Part shown: positions 11,741 through 22,856 of the stretch, piece by piece
Layout: each line of letters opens with the position of its first letter
How positions within the stretch are numbered: position 1 is the stretch's first letter
NCBI GenBank assembly: GCA_037954665.1
Contig: JBBMOL010000065.1
Location: 1,178,001-1,242,000, forward strand
DNA from: Laguncularia racemosa
Taxonomy: Eukaryota > Streptophyta > Magnoliopsida > Myrtales > Combretaceae
Direction: 5' to 3'
Length of the DNA stretch: 64,000 nt
Translations under genes and position numbers: made by a program
Notes under the pieces: model-generated
Told to the model about the DNA's origin: nothing
Seen by the model: only the letters and a program-made list of their open reading frames with translations
Database searches by the model: none

Positions 11741-12620
11741 ATAATCAATAGTTTTAGGGTTTGAATTTGCAGTTATCATGGCTTATTTCTAATTAGACAA
11801 GGAATGATGACAAGGAGATCCTACACCATGTATCAACAAGTACATTTTAAAGTAGCACATTTCTTTGAGGAGTCTCTACTGTGCCAAAAGCCACTAGGTG
11901 CTTCTCAGGTTGCCTATTTTAGGTGCAAGCATAATGCCTAACAAAGATTCCCATGTCACTTTTTGATCTCACTAACCAAAGCTTTCCATCATTACTTGAT
12001 GTCACCTTCACTAAGTTCCAAGAAACTCTCTCACACACTCTCCTTTAGCTAGTGCAAAAGAGTTAAAGGTGGTTTGATGCTTTCCTTAGAGCAATCCTCC
12101 TTGAAACTAGGTTAAGAGACGAACCACTTAGTTTCCAATATAAAGTTTAATCCAAGCAGCCTTAGAACCTAGATTGTCTATAAACTGCTTTAAACCAGTC
12201 ATTTACTCATTTTATATGTTGTTTGCTGCCCGAGTAAAGCATGGAAGGCTAAGATTCTTTCACAACATGCTTTCCACACATTATGCTTCTAATTTCTAAA
12301 TGCTTGTATTTCTCTCACTTTATACTGTCACCTTTGTGAAGAGAATCTTCATTCTTTTTCCTCTCCTTTTCTCCCATTCGATACTTTCCCACACCAAGAA
12401 AATTTGACACTTATCGTCCATTCAAGTATCAAGCTTCTTAGACTTCTATGTGTTGCTACAGAATAATGGTTACTTCTAGATGAAATCAAACAATAGGCTC
12501 TTGTCCATTACATCCATATGTCTACTACGTACAGAAAAGGTTGAATAGTTTTTCATTATCAACCATATATCAAATATTCTCACAAAAATTAGTTTCTATT
12601 TGTGCCCATCTTCATGTGGT
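11741..12620. other. Spacer, no gene seen
   Basis: Mostly AT-rich, with no reading frame of note and no recognised repeat. Confidence 0.45.
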
Positions 12621-12624
12621 TCAT

Positions 12625-12860
12625 TATTGGGGTATAAACAAATCAATCTTACTCGCAAGCTACTCAAGCTTGATTAATAAGTACTCGTGTTTTCTTTTTT
12701 TTTTTAACTATAGTCAAGCAAAGGCAAGAGAGCTTGAACTTCAACTTATTTGGCGCAACATGAGGTCAAGTCAAGCTTAAATATATAACAAATTTTACCG
12801 AATTTGAATTGACTTCAATTTTCAATATGGATTTTACTAAAATGAATCTAATTTTCTAAA
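12625..12860. repeat. AGCTTGA-rich dispersed repeat, copy 2
   Basis: It contains CAAGCTACTCAAGCTTGATT, then GAGCTTGAACTTCAACTTAT and GTCAAGTCAAGCTT. The same wording (CTTCAACTTATTTG followed by a G/A-C-rich word and AAGCTT) occurs at about 16575-16650 in S6K intron 1, and a weaker form at 1010-1240. I infer a dispersed non-autonomous DNA element family; ends were not defined. Confidence 0.35.
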
Positions 12861-13800
12861 TAATTGAACTAAAACAATCCTTGTTAAGTAGAACTTATCA
12901 TGAATAATGCTTCAAGTTGATATTGAGTTTAACCAATTCCACTCATTTAGAGCCCCCATTCATCGACATCCATCCACCCTTCATGCTTCTTGTATCCTTT
13001 TCTCTCTCAATCTATCTTAATATTCCAGTTCATTTCTACACTTTTCCTTTTCACATACTCTACCTAGCCTTTTTGGATTTTTTTTATTATTTTTATTTTG
13101 TATATTATCAATATCTCTTGTATATCAGATTTATTTCTATTTAAAATCTATATCTCATCTGTTTCTCGAGTAAATTTTTTTTTTTTCTGTATCCTTATCA
13201 TAATTGTAGTGAAAATAGTGATTGGAGAATAGGAGCTTGAAAGTGAAAGTCTATATATTTTTAAGAGAAAAGATTTAAAAATATATTTTATTCATTAAAA
13301 AATTAATTATTTTTTTTATAAAACTCAATAAAATAGAGGGTAAATAAGTACAACTGTATGGGAATTTTTAGGTTTTTTTTTTGTCTCTTTTGGATTTTAT
13401 TTCGGTTAGCACATAATTCAAAAACGGTAGCCCCAAAAAATATCAAGAATATGAAAAATATGACTAAAAAAATTAATAACGAGAAACAGAGTTAACTGGA
13501 TTCGACAAGTTGCAATTCAACTAATATACATCAATGCAAAAGGTGATATCATTCAACAAGAATATGATCAAAACAACGGACCAGGATTTGAAGCTTTGAA
13601 GGTCAATTTAAAGGTACAGTAAAATCAGAGGCATAGACATATTAAAAAAAAAAAAGAAAATCAATGTTACAATTTAAGCACTGAATAAGATTTATTAACC
13701 AATTGACACAAGATAAGGAAGCAGTCACTTCAGTTGTCACCGTCAGATATAGAAAACTTGCCCAGAGAGAAACCAAAAGAAAGAATAATTTCACAATTAA
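12861..13800. other. AT-rich spacer downstream of S6K
   Basis: AT-rich with a T-rich stretch around 13060-13200. A 75-codon frame at 12917-13144 encodes an aromatic-rich peptide without domain character. The right end probably includes the 3' UTR of the S6K gene. Confidence 0.4.
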
Positions 13801-13814
13801 CATGGCTTAACTCC

Positions 13815-13955
13815 ATTACCCATCAACAGTTTAAGCTGAGAGCCATGGATTAGGTGCAACATACGTGTAGCCCTGAAAATGTTCATCTGCAGTTGGTGTT
13901 GGTGTTAGTGCTGATGAGTCATCTGAAGGCATCGTGGTCCAGCAACCATCACACA
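13815..13955 (-). pseudogene. Tandem duplicate of the S6K C-terminal coding segment
   Basis: This segment, just past the S6K stop codon, repeats the end of the last exon (13981-14122) at a spacing of 166 bp with roughly 90 percent identity. It still encodes CWTTMPSDDSS, then TPTPTADEHFQGYTYVAP, including a second hydrophobic-motif FQGYTYV. It ends NPWLSA at a premature TAA where the functional copy continues EPVDG. It lacks one PT unit. The offset of 166 bp is not a multiple of three, so readthrough of the genuine stop would not enter this copy in frame. It most likely sits in the 3' UTR as a relic of local duplication. Confidence 0.85.
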
Positions 13956-13981
13956 CAATTAGTATGGCTTGCTTGCTGCCA

Positions 13982-16900
13982 TTACCCATCGACAGGTTCA
14001 GCTGAGAGCCATGGATTAGGTGCAACATATGTGTAGCCCTGAAAATGTTCACCACCAGTTGGTGTTGGTGTTGGTGTTGGTGCGGGTGAGTCATCCAGAG
14101 GCATTGTGGTCCAGCAACTATCAAAATTGGCAGTACAATCTTTTCCACTAACATCAGGCTGGAACTTTGGCTCGATTTCTCGTACCTCTAATTTCTTCCA
14201 ATTAACTGACCAGAACCATTTATGACTTTTTATGTCATCCCCATCTCTTGCTCCACTGCCTAACCTTTTTGATGGTTCCTTTTGTAGCAGCTGCAACAAT
14301 GAAGACAAAGATCCAGTGTGTTAATTTGAGAAAGTAATTGAAAAAAAATGGTCCACAGAAAAAGGCTCACTCCTTTGAGCAAAGAATGTGCTTCGCTTGT
14401 AAGGCGCGGGGGCAGTTTAACTTTCTCATTGATGATTCTCTGCTGAAGCTTCTGTCTATTTGTGTGTGTAAATGGAGGCTGCAAAAACAAATAAATGAAT
14501 AATCTTCCATTTTCATTGCCACTATGATACAGTACTAAAGACAATAACAACATTCAATCACTACAGGACTAGCTATTACAGGAAATGAAGATTCCTATAT
14601 AGCTGTTCATGTATAGATTGTTCTGACCATTGCAATTCTACATATCCATTATATGCACATGGTGATATATCTAAAGTTGAGAAGAATTGATAAGGGGATT
14701 ATGCAAGAAAATCAATCAAAATAATAGCTAGTCAACAGGAAGAAGACCAGATTCTCTTTCTGTCAATGAGAAAAGGAAAGGTTTTCTTTTTTTTTTTTTT
14801 TACCCTTCAACAGTTAAGTTGTTTAATATTCAAACCATTGGAAAAGCAATTAGCACATAGTGCTCAGTACTTTTGCAAATAAGATCTTGTTTATGTATTA
14901 AGTTAATTATATCCAGGTTATCAATACTCTTACCTGTCCATTTAACATTTCATATAGAAGAATTCCAACACTCCACCAATCTACATCCTTGTTATGCCCT
15001 TTAGACAGTAAAATTTCTGGAGCCATGTATTCTGTGGTCCCACACATTGAATTTGACCTACTTGACTCATCAATTTCCTTTGCTAGACCAAAATCAGTAA
15101 GCATTACCTGCACAAAGAAATATCCATGGAATGCTAGGCCAAGTACACTTAAATGAGGAAAGGATAGGATGTAAAATTTAAAGTGCCAGAGCTCAGCTCA
15201 TTCCTGCAGAGCAATTTAGTATGTAAAGCCATTACATGGCCATCAGCATCCATGAGAATGTTCTCAGGTTTAAGATCTCGGTGCACAATCCCACATTTGT
15301 GAAGATGCGAAACAGCGGATACTATCTCAGCAGTATAAAACCTTGCCTGATCCTCACTACCCAACGTACAACCCATGACGCTAGTCAGAAAAGGAGCATC
15401 ATGTCATCATAAGCAATCCATAGGTTCAAATACTAGGTACCTGAATATTCCCTGCCTGTATAAATGAAAGAAGAGGTGTCCACCGTTTATAAAGTCCAGG
15501 ATCAAATAAAGCTTGGACTTCGTCTGCAAATACAATTTAAACAAAAGAGAAAGCAGTAGTGTCAAACCACATCCAACAAATTAGAAAAGTAACAGATGAG
15601 AGATGGAAAAATAAACATAGCTTTGCATGCTTCGCTTCATCCCCCCTTTAACATCTTTTTTTTTTTTTTTTCTTTTAGGGAATTCATTTCTTTCTGAGGA
15701 TGCCATGAATATGACAAAAAAAATTGATAGCAACACTAACTACAGATATGCATAATCAAATAATCACCTTCGGACATAACAAGGCTTCAGATCTTTCAAG
15801 ATGAAAACCACAGAACGATGCAAGCAGTTCTAAAAGGTGAATCCCCTTGTCCAACTAAAAGGGCTTGCATCATGGCCAGGAATTTAAAACAAAAAAAAAA
15901 GAGCGAGAGAAAGAATTATCAGCAATACTTACTTCAATTGTATAGGATTTTTTTTTTAACTGCAATACCAAGGAACTTGATGAAACTAATACTAACAGCA
16001 ATCTTCTGAATCTAGGTCAAAGTAAAATATTACCCTCATCTTAAAGGATCCTGCTGCTGGTTTATTAGATTTTAGCACACCATCCAATCCCATTAATACT
16101 TTCAAACCCTTGCTTGACACAAGTTACGCAATGGCATTTATACCACAGGATCCACTTCCACAGACACTAAATTTCAAAATTCAAGCAACTTAATCCAAAT
16201 CCAATTCAAGGATCCACTCACTCTAAAAAAAAATATTTTTAACAGATTTTAAGAATTAAAAATTCCACCGTGAAATCATAATGTAACTTTCCTTCAAATG
16301 AAAACTTTCCTGGAAAATAAGTTACTCCAAGAAAATGAATCATCTTCCTCAATTCTAATCACCATCACCATTCACCAGACCCAACTGTCAAACCCGAGAG
16401 CCTAAAAAATCAATAGCTCGCAGAACTACCACCGTAACACCCAACACTCATTAAGGAAAGTAAATGAACCAAGCCTACTTACAAACTACTCAAGTTTAGC
16501 TCAACTTTTATTCGAGTTCGATTTGACTACATCCAATTCGAGTTTGAACTTGAGCTATTTACATACCTTATCAAGCCTAACTTGAGCTTCAACTTATTTG
16601 ACCCGATGAGCTCAAGAGCTTAATTGAGCTTGATCGAACTTCAACTTCAGTATATATCAAGCTTTATTAAATTCAACGAAGATTTAATTAAAATGATTAT
16701 AATTCATTACTCAAAATGGAGGTTAAATGAGTTTAGTTCAATCTCTTTTAGTAACACGCCGAGTTGATCTCAAGCTCAAAAATCTAAGCTCGAACAGACT
16801 TTTAAATTGATCAGGGTCGTTTAGAGCCTAATCCACACTATCTAATAACAAACAAATTATTCTCTACCAAACAAATGCACCAAAAGGAACTCCAAAATTC

Positions 16901-17574
16901 CAAACATGTACCTGAAAAGAGTACCGAAGCGGAACAATAAAAGGATGCACAACTTTAGCAAGAATATCCCTTTCAGCTCTCATATAATCCACATGATTCT
17001 TCTTGATAATACTATCCTTTCTCATTACTTTCATTGCATAGATCCCATCACCATCAACACGGTCGCTCTCTCCTACTTTCTTCCTCACTTGAAACACCTT
17101 CCCGAACGCGCCTTTCCCCACAACTCTCAATATCTCAAAATCCCCTGGTCCGATCTTATTACTACTTCTACTACTTTTCTCAATAAAAATCCTATCTTTA
17201 TCATTACTATCACCAACACCACCACAAGAATCAGAATTTACATTTAAATCTTCGATGTCAGTGCTTTTTTTTTCCTTTTCCTTTTCTTCCTCTTCGGCAT
17301 CTGATTCAGAATTGATTTCCTTAGTGAAAGGGAGTGGAGCGGAGGGAGTGTAGCGAGGTGATGGACCCACATAAGAGTGGGATCGATTATGGATTACAAT
17401 TGGAATGTTAGAGTTAGAATTAGTGATAAGATTATTGGGGTTTGGGGTTATAGGACCGAAGACTTCCGAAAACTCAAAGTCTTGAGAAGGGGAAGAAGAA
17501 GAGGGGATTGAGAGCTTCGTGAGATTGTGAGTAAGGATAGAAAGAAGAGGTTTCTTTTGGTGTTTGGGAACCAT
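13982..17574 (-). CDS. S6K: Ribosomal protein S6 kinase (plant AGC kinase, TOR effector)
   Basis: Six minus-strand exons splice in frame with GT-AG introns: 17574-16912, 15523-15441, 15356-15236, 15107-14934, 14478-14371 and 14290-13982, giving 485 residues (Arabidopsis S6Ks are about 465-471). S6 kinases phosphorylate ribosomal protein S6 and promote translation when activated by PDK1 and TOR. The N-terminal part has a TOS-like FSEVFGP and the plant-conserved RSHSYVGPSP. The kinase domain shows GKGAFGKV, the lysine in YAMKV, the glutamate in MRAERDIL, HRDLKPEN, DFG and APE. The PDK1 site is Ser309 in RSNSMCGTTEY, and the hydrophobic motif is FQGYTYV with Thr470, the expected TOR site. The start MVPKHQKK was preferred over an ATG 12 codons upstream because family members begin with Met-Val. 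A PTPTPTPT tract (a GGTGTT-type repeat) lies just before the hydrophobic motif. The last exon has a tandem copy downstream. Confidence 0.93.
15524..16911 (-). other. S6K intron 1 with an AGCTTGA-rich repeat
   Basis: This 1.39-kb intron runs from donor GTACATG at 16911 to an acceptor CAG at 15526-15524. At about 16470-16830 it holds a repeat rich in GAGCTTGA, TCGAGTT and AGCTCAA words, related to the one at 12625-12860. Its right end (AGGGTCGTTTAGAGCC) recalls hAT-type MITE ends. No other gene was seen. Confidence 0.6.
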
Positions 17575-17720
17575 TTTTGGATCTAGGCGGACTTGGAGAG
17601 ATAAGATCACATGGTTTATAGAGAAAGAGAGAGAGACAGAGAGACAGAGAGAGAGAGAGAGAGTAAGGAACTGAAATGGTGGGAAGGAGGAGGAGGAGGA
17701 GGAAGAGGACGAAAGGAGTT
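17575..17720 (-). promoter_or_regulatory. S6K 5' leader with GA/CT microsatellite
   Basis: Immediately upstream of the S6K start, a purine-rich tract on the plus strand (GAGA and CAGAGA repeats at about 17620-17664, GGAGGAGGA at 17686-17706) gives a CT-rich leader on the coding strand. CT-rich 5' leaders and Y-patches are common near plant transcription starts. No TATA box was assigned. Confidence 0.45.
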
Positions 17721-18535
17721 GAGTTGTGAGTTGGGAGATGCTGGAGGTTGTCCTTGTCTTTATTGCTGACGTGGGACTAACTGTTCTGGATTGAATCCGC
17801 CAATAATTTTTATTCTCATTCCATTATCCATATAAACAAAACAATATCTTTAAAAAAGAAAAATGAAAAATAAAGGTTGTCTCTGAGTTTTTAGCAAGAT
17901 GGTGTTTAAACTTTTTTTTTTTTTGGATTAAGTATTTGTAATTTAGTTTTAGTTCCATTTTAGTTTTTTTTTTTAATTAATCAGTAATTTAATAATAGTT
18001 ATTTTTTTTGTTTTTACATGTCTAATCCATAGAAGGGATTCAAAGCTGGACCCCCTTTGCACTTCCAGGCCACAGCATCTTTTAGGGACCTAAAAAATTA
18101 ATATCCTCCTTTCCACTGAGCCACTTGGACTTTTATATCATTATTGTCTGGCATTTATATCTAGAGTTAAGATAGGCTTATTTGAAACCATTTTTAAGGT
18201 GTGATTTTAAATGTTGTATTATTGAAATACTTTTAAATGGTTGAATTTTTAAGAATATTTTTAAATATATATTTTTTCTTTTTTTCCATTTAATCCTCAC
18301 TATATTTTAAAAGGTTATTTTTTATTTTTCTTAAATAATAAATTTTTTTCTATGATTACAATAAAAAAAGAAGATTCAAACTTAGTTTATTCAACTTGAA
18401 GATTAGTGTTTATGTTATTTGTATACAAGGGTCTTGTTAGTTAATAAACTATTTTAAAATTTTAAAAAAAAATCATACCTAAGTTTCAAAATATGCATGG
18501 CTAAAGTTAGGTAATAAAAACACTTCTTATTCCCA
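17721..18535. other. AT-rich spacer, no gene seen
   Basis: It contains several T-rich runs, for example near 17921 and 17970, and a somewhat less AT-rich stretch at 18020-18130. It holds the upstream region of S6K on the left and the decayed 5' part of the LINE on the right. Confidence 0.4.
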
Positions 18536-18539
18536 CAAA

Positions 18540-20987
18540 TCCATGATAAATCACTAGAACAGAAATGCCATTAGAAGCTTATTTAGGGATAATGGCATTG
18601 AGGTGAAGGGTGACCAGCAAGTTAAAGCAAAGATAGTACATTACTCTAGTAGTTATACGAGTGTGATGTCCATGCCTACAATCTAGATAGAGTCACAATC
18701 TATGTCACCTAAACCCTAAATGACTCTCAAATTTAGTGCTTAAATGTCCCCTTCTCAAATGAGGAAATTTGAACTGTCTTCCTTTCATAAGCAAATGAAA
18801 AAGTACTTGGTCCAAATGGCTATACAAGTTTTCAAAGAGGCTTGGGACATTATTAGGTTAGATATAACCACAACAATGAAGGAGTTCTTAATGTATGGAC
18901 ACTTACTTCTTGCAACGTTCTTTACAAAACTATTTCAAAGGTCATTGCTGCTAGACTAAAAGAGTTGTTGTCTCCCTTGATTGGGAAGGGACAAACCACT
19001 TTTGTTCTTAGAAGAATGATTTCTGACAATATTTTCTTAGCCCAAGAGCTCATGGTCAATTACCACTCCCATAGAGGTGCTCCCTAATGTGCTCTAAAAA
19101 TTGACTTATGAAAGGTATACTACAACATACAAGGGGATTTTCTTATTTGAGTCCTCCATTGCATGAGGTTTCCCTCACACTTTTGCTCTCTTGTTAAGCA
19201 GCGTATTTCCACGCCAAGGTTCTCTATTAACATCAATGGCGAGTTGATGGGCTTTTTTCTTACCAAAAGAGATTCTTGTCAAGAAGAACCAATATGCCCA
19301 TACCTCTTTGTTACATGGAAGTACTATCAAGCATTCTAAGAAAAGTAGCTTCTAATCTTATTTTTTTCTTTCCACTTGATTTGTAAAGAAGAAAGATTAA
19401 CTCACTTGTGCTTTACAAAAGATTTGATGATTTTTTTGCAAGGGTAACCTAAACTCATGATCCCTCATACACAAAGCTTAGCATTTGTTCTATTAATTTT
19501 CAAGACTACTTGCAAATATGGGAAAAAGTAATATATTCTTTGGAAGTGTGCCAAGCTAAATCAAGCAAACTATGATAGTGTAAATGCAATTTCGAGAGAG
19601 CTCCTTACTAATTTGCTGATTAGGAGTTCCTCTCCTATCCACAAAATTAAGGAAGGAAGATTGTAAAACTCTCATTGAGAAAATTCTAGCTAAAATCAAC
19701 TCATAGACTTCAAAATTCCTCTCTTATGTAGGTAGACTCTAATTAATTAAACCGATCATTTTCTTCATGCAAGTATATCGAAGCTTGACTTTTCTCCTCC
19801 TAAAATCAATGGTCTCAAAAATAGAACAACTTTTGAGAAACTTCCTATGGAGTGGAAAGCCAAATATCTCCACGAAGGCAAAGGTTCGGTAGGAGTCAAT
19901 GTGCATATTGGTAAAGTGTGGAGAACTTATAATCATAAACCTTTGCATCTAAAACAAAGCTACCTAAGCCAAGCATGTGTAGCACCTATGCAAAAATGGG
20001 GATAAAGGTTTATGGGCTAATTGGGTTCACGCCACAAATCTAAAAGGCAAGTGTTTTTAAGCCACTAAAGCACCAACCATCTACTCTTGGGATCAAAGAA
20101 AAGTCCTTGAATTGTAGGCCTTGATCTAAGGGCACTTTAGATGGAAGATTGATGATGGTTTATTTGTCTCTCTTCATTGGATTTTTGGTTGCCAGTGGGA
20201 CCTCTTAATGACATGTGTACCTACAAGCATATTACAAAATCAGGGTTACTAAGATATACATGAGTTTGTTGTTTGATTGAGGATAATGATTAGAGAATGC
20301 TTGAAGGGAGCTTTTGGGAGAATTTCCCTATGATCTCTTCTTTAAGACCTGATTAACACAAGGTAGATTAGCATTTTTAGCTCCTCAATACCTTAATGTC
20401 ACTTGGAGTGAAGTGGTTTGGAATAAACCCTCCATCCTTTAGGCGTGCCTTTTGCCTTTGGCTTACTTAGCAAAGCTAGCTTCATACCTTGGACAAGTTT
20501 ACTACGTGAGGAATTGCTACTACAACCATGTGCTACCTTTGCTCTTAATGTTAACAAGATCATTCTCATCTCTTTTTTTATTACCAATTTTCCTAATAAG
20601 TTTGGTAACAATTTGCAACAATTTAAAATGGCTTACCTCTTATAGCTCTTAACAAGGTGTCACAACAAACTTAGTAGCCAAGACCTCTTCCTCAAATACA
20701 CACATATATATAGTCTTAGAGAGCTACCCTCACTGCTATTATCTACTACTTGTGGATAGTTCAAAATAATGTGTAATAAGGAAAACCTCTCCTACACTCG
20801 AGTTCTATAACTACCAGATTTTTGCTTACCTTATACTTTGTTGACTTTATAGATGAGTTTTCTTTAGTTTCACTCAATGTTTTTGTCTACTCTTAGTTGT
20901 AAAAAGTAACTTTGTAAACTCTCCATCCTTGACGATTATATAGTCTTACCTATATTAATGAAATTTTTATTCATCAAAAAAAAATTA
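18540..20987 (+). mobile_element. Decayed L1-type LINE (reverse transcriptase to poly-A tail)
   Basis: Translating across frames gives a recognisable plant L1-type reverse transcriptase broken by stops and frameshifts. Segments include FKEAWDII, NVLYKTISKVIAARLKELL, GQTTFVLRRMISDNIFLAQEL, CALKIDL and FSININGELMGFF. Further on come a post-RT segment (SLTFLLLKSMVSKIEQLLRN then FLWSGKP) and WVHATNLKGK. These match the usual order of the RT and C-terminal region of plant non-LTR elements. The 3' end reads ATTAATGAAATTTTTATTCA followed by TCAAAAAAAAA at about 20979-20987, a typical LINE tail. The 5' half (ORF1 and endonuclease) is absent, as in 5'-truncated insertions. It cannot be functional. Confidence 0.85.
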
Positions 20988-21449
20988 TACAATTTTTACA
21001 ATGTCTAAAATTAGCAAATTTCATAATGTTGCAAATCTTATAATACGTATTTTATTTGAAAATAATATTCAATATGTTTTCTAGGACTACCTAACAAATT
21101 ATATAATAAAATAAAAAAAATACATTTTTAATCTAAAAAAGTTTACCTACTTTTCTATTTAATTTATCTTTATTTTTTCTTAATTTGAGTCATTAACATT
21201 TTTCCAAAATTTATATAAGAGAACTTTTGTCAAGTCTATTAAAAGTTTCATCATACTTGACATGTGTTAAGTTATAGTTGGTCCATAATAATTACTTTAG
21301 TATAATAATATAATTAAATATATTTAATTAGGTAATAAAACAAAAATAAATTACCAACCCCACCCCCCCCCCCCCCCCCCCCCCCCCAAAAAAAATTACT
21401 TTTAAACCGAAAGCATTTAGCAAGTTATCCTCTAACATAAGGTAGCTAG
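20988..21449. other. AT-rich spacer with a 25-base cytosine run
   Basis: AT-rich, except for an uninterrupted run of 25 C at 21363-21387. No reading frame of note. Confidence 0.6.
21363..21387 (+). repeat. Poly-C homopolymer (25 bases)
   Basis: Twenty-five consecutive cytosines follow ACCAACCCCA and precede an A run. Long C runs are rare in AT-rich plant DNA. The exact length is unreliable in sequencing data. Confidence 0.9.
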
Positions 21450-22856
21450 TAAGGATGCTACTAAGCGAGTTGTTATAGGGTACTTAACCTATTAATTACC
21501 TTATGGTTTTTGAATGGGTTTGGGTTTTAAAGAAAAAAAAACAAAAAAAAAACTATATGGTTTGGGTTAGGTTTCGAGTTTTAAATAGAACCCGATAAAA
21601 ACCTAACTCAATAAAATACGAAATAATATTTTTAACTAAATTTTCAAATTTCAAAACATTAACTAACATTAATTTATTTTTATTTTATTTCTCTAAACTT
21701 ATAAACCCTAGAATTCTAGTGGCCCATCATCATACTCTCGTCTATTCTCCTCTCACTTTCTTTTCTTCCCACTCACTCTCACTCTCTGACATTGCAACCT
21801 CATCTCATTATACCACTACCACACCATAGTAAAAGTATGGGCAGTAGTTTTTGTTTAGTTCCTCTAGCAGGTGATGATGGTGTTTCCTATTGATTCTATG
21901 AGGAAATTAAGGTTAAACCACTACTTAGAAGAACCTATATTGCCTTGGAGTAAGAATTTTGATATTCTTAGCCGATGGAAATTAAATGGTATCAAATATC
22001 CTACATTATAAGAAACAACTAAGGATATGCTAGCTGTTCCAATGTCCATGGTTGCTTCTAAATTTGCATTCAATACAAGTGGATGGATAATTAGCTTGCA
22101 TAGAAGTTGTCTCAATCTAGATATAATAAAGGTATTGAAGTGTACTCAAAGTTAGTTATCAAATGAAAAAAGAGATAAGAGTTTTGATTGTATAATATTG
22201 ACTTTCTTTATTAATGAAAAAGGTTTCTAATATATTTTATGGAATTTTTTCCTCTTTGTAGATATGAAGATAACTATGAAATAAAATGAGTTGAATTTTA
22301 GTTAACTATAATAAATGCTTTAGAAGAGGATGAGATGAACTTTTATTAATTTTTGAAATTTGGTAAATTTTGTCATAAACTTGTATGATTATGTAATTGA
22401 TAAGTTGAACTTTGTTTAAATTAAATTTTGGATGAATGTCTATATAGTGTACCAAACTCCCTACTACAATAGTTTTCGAGTATAATTTAATGAAGTTCAT
22501 TTCATTGAACTTCAAGTTTTTCAAGAGATTATTTTTATGAAAATGGCAATTATAGGTAGTCACATTTAATATAGTCGTTCTTCTTTATACAATTTATACT
22601 ATCATATAACATATTATCGCTTTACTCCTAGTATATACTTGTGTGAATGGGAAAAATAAATTCCAAGAGTTTTCATAATACCTTATCTCTTTATTTCACA
22701 TGAAGGTTTCTTACACAAATTTGGTAGGTCCAGTTGAGTCAAGTCATAAATCTATAGTATCCTTAATGGGGTAGGTTTTGGATATTAAGAGCCCTATAGA
22801 GTAACAAGTCAATTTTGGATTTTATAAAATCTATCTTAAACCTAATGACATTCCTA
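21450..22856 (+). mobile_element. hAT transposon remnant with transposase C-terminus
   Basis: A region of about 1.4 kb encodes a hAT dimerisation domain (see 21898-22155). Possible ends are TAAGGATGCTACTAAG on the left and, reverse-complemented, TAGGAATGTCATTAGG on the right. They are flanked by GTAGCTAG and ATGGCTAG, which agree at 6 of 8 positions and could be a worn 8-bp duplication. Subterminal TTATAGGGT and CCTATAGAG motifs resemble those of the hAT element at 1668-3938, suggesting related families. Most of the transposase is missing. The terminal boundaries are tentative. Confidence 0.6.
21898..22155 (+). pseudogene. hAT transposase dimerisation-domain fragment
   Basis: One frame reads LNHYLEEPILPWSKNFDILS, RWKLNGIKYPTL, a TAA at 22009-22011, then TKDMLAVPMSMVASKFAFNT and SGWIISLHRSCLN before a TAG at 22153-22155. 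This follows the known C-terminal signature of plant hAT transposases (YLEEP, FDxLxWWK, YPxL, A.D.LAxPxSxVASExAFSxSGR). The expected second W of WWK is missing and the conserved E of ASE is K. With an internal stop and no upstream catalytic part it is a pseudogene fragment. Confidence 0.85.

Noticed and set aside
18744..18959. 71-codon frame as a stand-alone gene
   Set aside because: Its sequence (FKEAWDII and context) is a piece of the dead LINE reverse transcriptase.
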